A stretch of DNA of 15,605 nt, taken from contig JNEM01015957.1 of NCBI GenBank assembly GCA_000697335.1, forward strand, positions 1 through 15,605. The letters are read 5' to 3'. Positions 10,101 through 15,605 of this stretch are shown here, one piece after another. The first letter of the stretch is position 1; each line of letters opens with the position of its first letter. The notes below the pieces were generated by a model, which had not been told where the DNA came from, did not search any database, and was given only the letters and a program-made list of their open reading frames with translations. The DNA is from Conidiobolus incongruus B7586. Its lineage: Eukaryota > Entomophthoromycota > Entomophthoromycetes > Entomophthorales > Conidiobolaceae. Both the position numbers and the translations under genes were made by a program.

Positions 10101-10247
10101 CAAATATTCATAAATATTTGTGTTTCTCAATAAGGATAAAGATTTCTATATTTGGAAATAAAGCGAATTATTTCAAATTCTCAATATTGATATTATCCAT
10201 TAATAACCAAAAGAGGAAAATTAATTTTTTTTATTTTGTTAAAATAT
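7184..10247. other. AT-rich gene desert
   Basis: About 3 kb with no gene I can support. It consists of A/T-rich words with (TA)n tracts at 7294-7310 and 8029-8046 and (TAA)n runs near 9090 and 10035. Slightly GC-richer patches occur at 7760-7910 and 9180-9380. In the first, the minus strand reads a short stop-ended run with two Cys residues (7833-7907, containing WADKECMNC). It has no start of useful length, no clear splice acceptor and no second exon. The 17-base word TTAGTAATATTCTAAGA occurs twice (near 8446 and 9244), which is weak in sequence this biased. Confidence 0.6.
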
Positions 10248-10278
10248 AATAAATAATAAATAATAAATAATAAATAAT
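10248..10278. repeat. 7-bp tandem repeat (AATAAAT)n
   Basis: A little over four head-to-tail copies of a 7-bp A/T unit, directly downstream (on the minus strand) of the short ORF at 10308-10400. It is a simple-sequence tract with no evident function. Confidence 0.8.
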
Positions 10279-10307
10279 TTAAAGATTGTAGGAGTATTTA
10301 AATTAAT

Positions 10308-10400
10308 TCATACTATCTGTTGTAAAAACCCACTGTTTACAGCTCTATAGGTTTCAGGATGGTTTAGAACAATATCAGAATTAGTGTTGTTGGAAGTCAT
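10308..10400 (-). CDS. Hypothetical 30-residue peptide, or first exon of an unidentified gene
   Basis: An ATG at 10400 opens 30 codons ending in TGA. The peptide starts MTSNNTNS and contains VLNHPETYRAVN. Its base composition is clearly coding-like against the AT-rich flanks. A diverged copy lies inverted at 11715-11801, matching codon for codon without gaps at roughly two-thirds of bases over 81 positions, which shows the unit was duplicated. The end of the frame overlaps GTATGA, a plausible 5' splice site, so this may be exon 1 of a gene. I found no convincing next exon downstream (below 10308). It lies 96 bases downstream of the cysteine-rich gene on the same strand. It could be a short peptide gene, an orphaned exon or a relic; I do not recognise the sequence. 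Confidence 0.3.
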   Translation of the reverse strand: MTSNNTNSDIVLNHPETYRAVNSGFLQQIV

Positions 10401-10496
10401 TTTTAATCAAATAAAAATAAGAAAAAAATAAAAAAATATAGAATAAAGATATATTGGTTTCTCCCTTGTTTTTTTAACTTTTAATAGTCTTTATTT

Positions 10497-10832
10497 TTAA
10501 CAAGACCACCAACTTTTCTCTGGACAATACTTCTTTTCTGCCGCACAATTCCAATCAGCATTACTCCAAAACTTTGGACATACTTGTCTATTTAATTCTG
10601 TATCCATTAATCTAACAACTCTCCAACCATTATCCTTACACCATTCACTGCCTTGTTTCAAGTTTGTATAAAAACCACAATTTTTACCAAACATATTGCA
10701 ATTTCTTCCTCCTTCAGCACAGGGAATTGCAGATATACAGTTGTCATTGGTATCAACTTTACATGCATATACATATTCTTGAGCATTTAACATGCTAAAA
10801 AATACAAAAATAACATTTAATTCTCTTTTCAT
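10497..10832 (-). CDS. Small secreted cysteine-rich protein of unknown function
   Basis: This is a complete single-exon frame of 111 residues. The first 17 residues form a good signal peptide: charged MKRE, hydrophobic VIFVFFSML, and a likely cleavage after LNA before Gln18. The mature part of about 94 residues has ten cysteines (24, 32, 38, 45, 52, 65, 85, 96, 103, 111), enough for five disulphides, and many Trp and charged residues. The protein ends exactly on the tenth Cys. Spacings (7, 5, 6, 6, 12, 19, 10, 6, 7 residues) match no family I can name, such as hydrophobins, CFEM or thaumatins. The start is fixed because an in-frame TAG lies ten codons upstream with no ATG between. AATAAA follows the stop almost at once (10490-10495). 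It is probably an extracellular or wall-associated protein; a role at a host or prey interface is only a guess from size and cysteine content. Confidence 0.75.
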   Translation of the reverse strand: MKRELNVIFVFFSMLNAQEYVYACKVDTNDNCISAIPCAEGGRNCNMFGKNCGFYTNLKQGSEWCKDNGWRVVRLMDTELNRQVCPKFWSNADWNCAAEKKYCPEKSWWSC

Positions 10833-11714
10833 TTTACTTATAGACTTATTGATATAATACTAAACTAAACAATAACCATTATAATAGTGAAAGAGATTAT
10901 TTTTATATCTTTAGTGAAGAGTTTTAATCTTGTCAAACTAAATCATGTGTTATCTTTTATCTAGTAATATCTTTTAATAAGAACATCTATAATCCTTATA
11001 TCCACTCTCAATATTATCTATTTATTGAATTTTTTATATTCTATTAATAGAATCATAATTTTCTGATAAATAAAATCTTTTTCTATTGTTGTAATTTTAG
11101 TCAATGATTAATTTTTATATATTATTTAGAATCATTAATATAATATATATAATATTATTAATATATTATATTTGTTAATTTAACTAATATTAATAATAAC
11201 AAAAATGAGTTTGTATAATTAGAAAATAACTAATAGTAAAGAATAATTGAAAAATATATAACAAATTAAAATTCTAATTGAGTTGATAAAGGTTTATTAT
11301 ATGTGGTTAAATTAAAGTTCTTGAATAAAATTCTTTATTAGAAATTTTTATAAGGGATATATTAAGTTTAATTTTTAAAAGAATTTAATTGTTTTTTTAT
11401 ATTATTATATATAGTTAGAATTTTAACATTTATAATATAACTTAATATAGGTCTTGATATCTTTATATCTTAATAATTAAAAGTAATTTTATATATTTTA
11501 ATTGTTTTATTTATGAGTCATATAGTTTAAATATGTTCATGTTAATAGATGTTACATTGATAATAAGCATCTGATATTTTAGTAATGTGTAATTGTAATA
11601 TAAAAGCAAATTTTATATTTTGAACAATAAAGGATATATTTTTTGGTTTATTCATATTTAACATTTAATTGAACCTATATACAAAAGAATTAACAGTATT
11701 TTCCTTTTGATAGA
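10833..11714. other. AT-rich spacer, includes the 5' flank of the cysteine-rich gene
   Basis: No gene is seen on either strand. The part next to 10832 must hold the leftward promoter of the secreted-protein gene, but no TATA-like word stands out above the A/T background. TTAATATATATAATATTATTA-like runs occupy 11130-11170. Confidence 0.55.
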
Positions 11715-11801
11715 ATGACTTAACATAATATTAACCCCAAAGTTGATCTTAGCCATCCTGAACCCTGTGGAAATGTAAATGATGAAGTTTTACAATATTA
11801 A
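11715..11801 (+). pseudogene. Diverged, inverted copy of the short ORF at 10308-10400
   Basis: Starting at an ATG, this 87-base segment aligns without gaps to the minus-strand ORF at 10308-10400. ATGACT opens both, CATCCTGAA is shared at codons 14-16, and GTA (codon 21) and TTACAA (codons 26-27) are shared near the end. The frame here reads K-V-D-L-S-H-P-E-P-C-G-N-V-N-D-E-V-L-Q-Y then stops, but codon 3 is TAA, so it cannot be translated from its own ATG. Codon-phase conservation (H-P-E, V-N, L-Q) suggests both descend from a coding ancestor. No neighbouring exon was found. Alternatively this is a middle exon entered by splicing, but no acceptor is obvious. Confidence 0.4.
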
Positions 11802-12682
11802 TTCTCTATTAATAATTGAAATTTTATTAAATAATAATTTCTCTTGAAAGTTTCAAGAATAAAGAATATTATATTTTATCAAATGACTTTCTATTAAGAA
11901 GTTACTAATATCAATAAATGTGATATGATAAATCAACAGTTTTTTCATTTAATATTAAATAATTTAAATTATTTATTTTTCTACTGTAATTGGCAATATA
12001 TTGATTGAAATTGTGCTTAATTTTAAATAAACATATTTATTTGAAGATGATTTTCAAAACAAATTCAGGAATGTGAAAATACTTTAATTTACTTGGATTC
12101 AGGGCCGGGATTCTTATTCAAATAATTTGAATGTATTTTAACTTTGAAAAATTACAAAGTTAAAACAATTGAGAATTTTAATGATATCATTTAATGTCTA
12201 TTTATTATAATAATTAAAACCGAATCCAAAAAATACGTGACTTTGAGTTAATAATTAGATGTTGAAAATTAAGATTACTATCTCAATTTGAAAGTTGAGT
12301 AATGAAATTTTCAATTAATCCATATATTCAAAAATCATGTCAGAAATATAAAATATTATACTTATATCAATTGCTCAATAATTTAGGAACACTTTGATTG
12401 GATCTATCCAAGTCTTATTATTTACTTTTAACATTAAAATTAATTTTTGATAATTGATTTTTAAACTCAAAAATATTTGCATTGAAAGTATAATAATAAT
12501 AATTTTAATATTAATTGAATAATTTATCAATTATATAATTTTTATAAAATAAAAAATTCAATAAAACTTCAAATAAAATTAATTTATTTTTATACTTTGA
12601 TTTTTATTGATTCAATTTGATTTAATAATTAACATTTTATAAATAATAATTTGATTTATTATTATTATTTCAATATTTAAAT
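11802..12682. other. AT-rich spacer with palindrome cluster
   Basis: There is no coding region. This is the 3' flank of the rec8-like gene, which is transcribed leftward into it. The outstanding content is the run of hairpins at 12093-12314, listed separately, and a 14-bp palindrome TTGGATCTATCCAA at 12397-12410. Confidence 0.55.
12093..12314. repeat. Cluster of hairpins and palindromes (possible fold-back element)
   Basis: Several perfect inverted repeats lie in about 220 bases. TTGGATTC (12093-12100) pairs with GAATCCAA (12222-12229). ATTCAAAT-A-ATTTGAAT is at 12116-12132. An 11-bp stem TTTTAACTTTG/CAAAGTTAAAA with an 8-base loop is at 12136-12165. ATGATATCAT is at 12181-12190. A nested hairpin at 12262-12314 has arms TTGAAAATT/AATTTTCAA outside, ATTA/TAAT next and CTCAA/TTGAG inside. 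No target-site duplication was found. It may be a degenerate miniature transposon or a structured 3' region. Chance is less likely for the 9- and 11-bp arms, though A/T bias raises the background. Confidence 0.4.
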
Positions 12683-14365
12683 TCAAATAGGTGTAATGAA
12701 AATTTCATCATATGGTTTATCCTGATCAACTTTAATCAATCCTTTGGATCTCAAAGTCAATACATCGAAAAAAGCTTTACTAGCCACACTTTTGGGTGAA
12801 CTCTTGGGAATTAAAGTTTGAAATGATACGCTTTCAATGTTTTGGTGAGTGATGTATTCTTTGGCTAAGTGGTAGAAGTTGGCTTCGTCATGACTGATGC
12901 TCAATTGGCTAGGGGGGAATTCGATACGATGACCTGGTGAGAAGGTTTGGAGGTCAGGTACGGGTGAAATAGGGCGGATGGATCGATTAGCTAAAAGTTC
13001 AACTGGTATGGATATTGATGGCATTGGTTCCAAAAGTTGAGATTGGTGTTCTCGCATGAAAGTAATAAATCTATTTATTATAAATTAGTCAGTGATAAAA
13101 TGTAATATAATTGAATCACCTTGGCTGATCAATATCACCAGTGCTCAAGAAAGACTCATAACCTTCCAAATTCCAAGGCATCTGTAATACAGGTTCAAGC
13201 GGTGACAATGTTCCCTCCCTACGAATTTGTTCTATATCAATAGTCTCTTCTGGAGCTTCAATCAGTGGAATTGGTGAAAATTCAAGTAAAGGAGAAGCTG
13301 ATGGCCTTGGTAATGATTCGGGCGGCAATGTAACTGGTGGTAGTACCTTCAGCCCTCCTTTGATGAATTCTTCCTCACCAACATTTGATAAGGGGATTAG
13401 AGGCTCTTCAAAGATCTTCAAAATTTGTTTCAATTCTTCTCTGGTCTTTCGCTTGGCTTCGTACTCTTCCAATTGGAGTTTTGTCTCTTCAGTTACTACA
13501 TCTGGAGGTCGGAATAAATCGCGTCTTGCATAGTATGCAGCAGTATCTAACTTAATCTTTTTCAAAGCTGGCTCTGGCTTGCGGATAATTGGAGGAATGA
13601 ATGGTTCTTCTGGGATGGATGGTGGGGCAGGTACAGGGGATGGTGGCATCGGTAATTCAAATTCTTCAGGACCTAATTCTGGTACGATATCAAGTCCCAG
13701 GGGTTCTTCTGGTTCGCCAACGGCTCTCTCCAAGAGAGTAAGTTGATCCCCTGCTAACACAATACTTGGACTAGTGACTGCTGTTGGTTCAACAATTGGA
13801 GAGGGTGTAGGTGTTCGAAGTATTGGTATATCCATAGATTCTAGCAATTTAACTCCTAATAATTGATCAATTTGCATATTGATATATATGTCATTGTTTT
13901 CTTGCAAGGTAATTGGATATAGACGATGGGGTTGCTCGTGAACCAAAGCTACTTCGGCCAATCTAGTTGCTTTGAGAGTGTATTGAGTCAGATGAATGCG
14001 TTGATAAACTTGATAGCATTGGTTTAAAGAAATGACCATTTTGTATTTTAATATTCTTACCACTCCAAGCATTAGCTGAGATGATAATCGAATTGATAAT
14101 GGATATGGAGGATTCAATATAAATTCACTATAAAATTTGTTGAATATAATGAATTTAATGTACAGAACTTATATTATTACCAAACTTCAACTATATTATA
14201 TTCCATCACAGTAGCTTTACTCAATTTTTTGCATTGTTCTGAGCTACCAATAGTTGCAGCTAACCTATCAATATATTAGTATTTAATCAACATATTTTAT
14301 CAAAGGAATTACCATGCTTGTCCCAAACTTGGATACCTAACTAAAATATCGTGAGGAAAAAACAT
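12683..14365 (-). CDS. rec8: Meiotic alpha-kleisin cohesin subunit, Rec8-like (four exons)
   Basis: Kleisins close the Smc1-Smc3 cohesin ring; Rec8 holds sister chromatids and axes together in meiosis. Exons on the minus strand are 14313-14365, 14181-14264, 13120-14127 and 12683-13070, spliced to 1533 bases and 510 residues. All three introns have GT...AG ends and the frame is kept through split codons. Residues 1-75 are the Smc3-binding N-terminal domain: MFFPHDIL, GQAWLAATIG, then PLSIRLSSQLMLGVVRI. Cys46 (followed by EFIL) stands where Rad21 usually differs but Rec8 proteins have Cys, and WLAAT-G is also Rec8-like, which is why I prefer Rec8 to Rad21. The middle (about 145-330) is rich in Pro and Glu, with a basic LKKIKLD at about 234. 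IDIEQIRREG (E345-R348) fits the ExxR separase site and recalls DREIMREG of RAD21. Residues about 446-510 are the Smc1-binding winged helix: VSFQTLIP, VASKAFFDVLTL, KGLIKVDQDKPYDEIFI. Length fits Rec8 (about 550 in yeast and human). Mitotic Rad21 is the alternative. Confidence 0.88.
13071..13119 (-). other. rec8 intron 3 (49 bp)
   Basis: It begins GTGATT, a less common donor, and ends AAATAG, with CTGACTAAT as a likely branch region. It splits Arg382 as AG|A. Without removal the long third exon would stop just inside the intron, cutting off the C-terminal winged helix. Confidence 0.82.
14128..14180 (-). other. rec8 intron 2 (53 bp)
   Basis: It begins GTAATA and ends TTTATAG, splitting codon 46 as TG|T (Cys). 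Splicing gives VEVCEFILNPP, continuous with the kleisin N-terminal domain. The branch point is less obvious than in the other two introns. Confidence 0.82.
14265..14312 (-). other. rec8 intron 1 (48 bp)
   Basis: It begins GTAATT and ends TTGATAG, with TACTAAT, a near-canonical branch point, 13 bases or so before the acceptor. It splits the Trp codon of GQAW as TG|G. Removing it joins the two halves of the conserved kleisin N-terminal motif exactly. Confidence 0.88.
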
Positions 14366-14406
14366 TTTAAAATAGATATTTGTTAACAATAAAATTAAAA
14401 ACACTG

Positions 14407-14414
14407 TATTTATA
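14407..14414 (-). promoter_or_regulatory. TATA-like box upstream of rec8
   Basis: TATAAATA on the minus strand lies about 41 bases before the rec8 start codon, in a locally GC-richer patch (GTGTCAAGGTG just upstream). If used, the 5' leader would be very short. A/T background makes chance occurrence possible. Confidence 0.35.
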
Positions 14415-15605
14415 TAACACCTTGACACTTTATTGAAATATTACATAATTATTATTCTAGTGCTATTGAGTAGACTTATTTAATTTTAATAAACTTTAAT
14501 ATTCATTATATTAAATTATTCGATGCATTTTGAGTTTAATAAATAATGATACTTTACATTGGATTTAAAGTTATAAAACTTAAGTAAAATGTAATATTAT
14601 TAATTGTTAATAGTAATGTTAAAACGGATAAATATTTAAACATTATTATAAATTTTTCATATTAATTTTAGTTATTTAAATAATGAAATAAAAATTTATA
14701 TTATTAGAATGTAATTAATATTTTAATTTCATTAACGTTTTTAATTAAAATATCTATTAAATAATTTTTTGTATACTTTTAAAATGATTTTTTTTATATT
14801 CAAGTCCTATATAATATTCAAATAATAAAATATATTGAAATATATATATATTATCGATATTCACTAACAATATCATTCTATTTTGTAATTTCCAATTCAA
14901 TAAATTAACGAATTATTAAAATAATATTAGTTTAGAAAGAATGAAATTGCAAAATTTTTAATTTCTGATTTTGTAAAAATATTGTTAGCTTTTAGAAATT
15001 AATTAAATATAAAATATATAAGAGTATTAATATTTTAAATTTATATTAATATATATCATTTATAATTATTTTTTTATTAGAATATCATTCATTAAAAATT
15101 TCAGGTTGATTTTAATTTTAATTAAATTAGATAGTAATGATTAGAAGTCTTTTATTTTAATATTATTAAAACTCAACTATAAACCCTCTATATTTATTTA
15201 AGGCTCATAAACAGCTTACAAATATAATATTTTATTTAAAACTGCCTTTTATTATTAAATTTATTATTTTAAAGCTAAAAGAGATATTATTTAATATTTT
15301 TTCAATTAAAAAAAAATAATTTTATTGTTTTTTTTTATTTATTAAAAGATAATATTTTTATTATTAATAAAAATTATTTAAATAGCTGAGTATTAATTAT
15401 TACATTATGTTTTTTATATTATAATCTAAACTAAATTTAAATATTAATAATATAAAGTATTTACTATATAATTTAATTAATGTTTATATAAACCAAATCT
15501 AATATAATTAAATAAAATTTATCAAACTATAGATAAAAATAAAGATTTTTATAAGATATAATTATAGTTAATTTATCTTAAACTATTTCATATAATATTT
15601 TATTT
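14415..15605. other. AT-rich stretch with no recognisable gene
   Basis: This holds the 5' flank of rec8 followed by featureless A/T-rich DNA. I find no coding-like GC rise, no tRNA-like boxes and no notable inverted repeats on either strand. Confidence 0.6.

Noticed and set aside
11715-11801. Ciliate-type code, reading TAA as Gln, to open this frame
   Set aside because: The ATPase has many Gln codons but no internal TAA or TAG and stops at TAA, so the standard code holds.
14036-14052. GTAAGA after LMLGVV as an additional rec8 intron donor
   Set aside because: Reading through keeps the frame open and gives spacing after GVVRI that agrees with yeast Rec8; no acceptor nearby improves the alignment.

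Overview
The window is nuclear DNA from a very AT-rich eukaryote, most likely an early-diverging fungus. The case for a fungus rests on three things: a Pmc1-like vacuolar/plasma-membrane Ca2+-ATPase with fungal-style membrane segments, a Rec8-type kleisin interrupted by very short (48-53 bp) GT-AG introns with TACTAAT/CTGACTAAT-like branch points, and extreme base bias outside genes. Intergenic DNA is nearly all A and T, while the coding exons look close to 40 percent G+C, so genes and unusual elements stand out as GC islands. The standard genetic code fits: the 1097-residue ATPase frame uses TAA only as its stop. The exact lineage cannot be named from sequence alone.

Layout. Positions 1-1900 are AT-rich with no recognisable gene. 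Positions 1940-2235 and 2368-2704 are two GC-rich, hairpin-rich islands that do not look protein-coding. The second has LTR-like ends (TGTT...AACA) and an internal TATA box followed by a cloverleaf-like set of nested inverted repeats. Positions 3265-6558 (minus strand) carry an intact single-exon P-type IIB Ca2+-ATPase. A long AT desert with (TA)n tracts follows, from about 7000 to 10300. Positions 10497-10832 (minus) encode a small secreted protein with ten cysteines. Close downstream of it on the same strand is a 30-codon ORF (10308-10400). A diverged, inverted, non-coding copy of that ORF lies at 11715-11801 on the plus strand. Positions 12090-12415 hold a dense cluster of palindromes. Positions 12683-14365 (minus) hold a four-exon gene for an alpha-kleisin, best read as Rec8, 510 residues when spliced. 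The remainder is AT-rich and featureless.

The three convincing genes all lie on the minus strand. They are too far apart and too different in role (Ca2+ export/sequestration, secretion, meiotic cohesion) to form a functional cluster. The observations most worth following up are the cloverleaf element, the inverted pair of short ORF relatives, the orphan cysteine-rich secreted protein, and the palindrome cluster.
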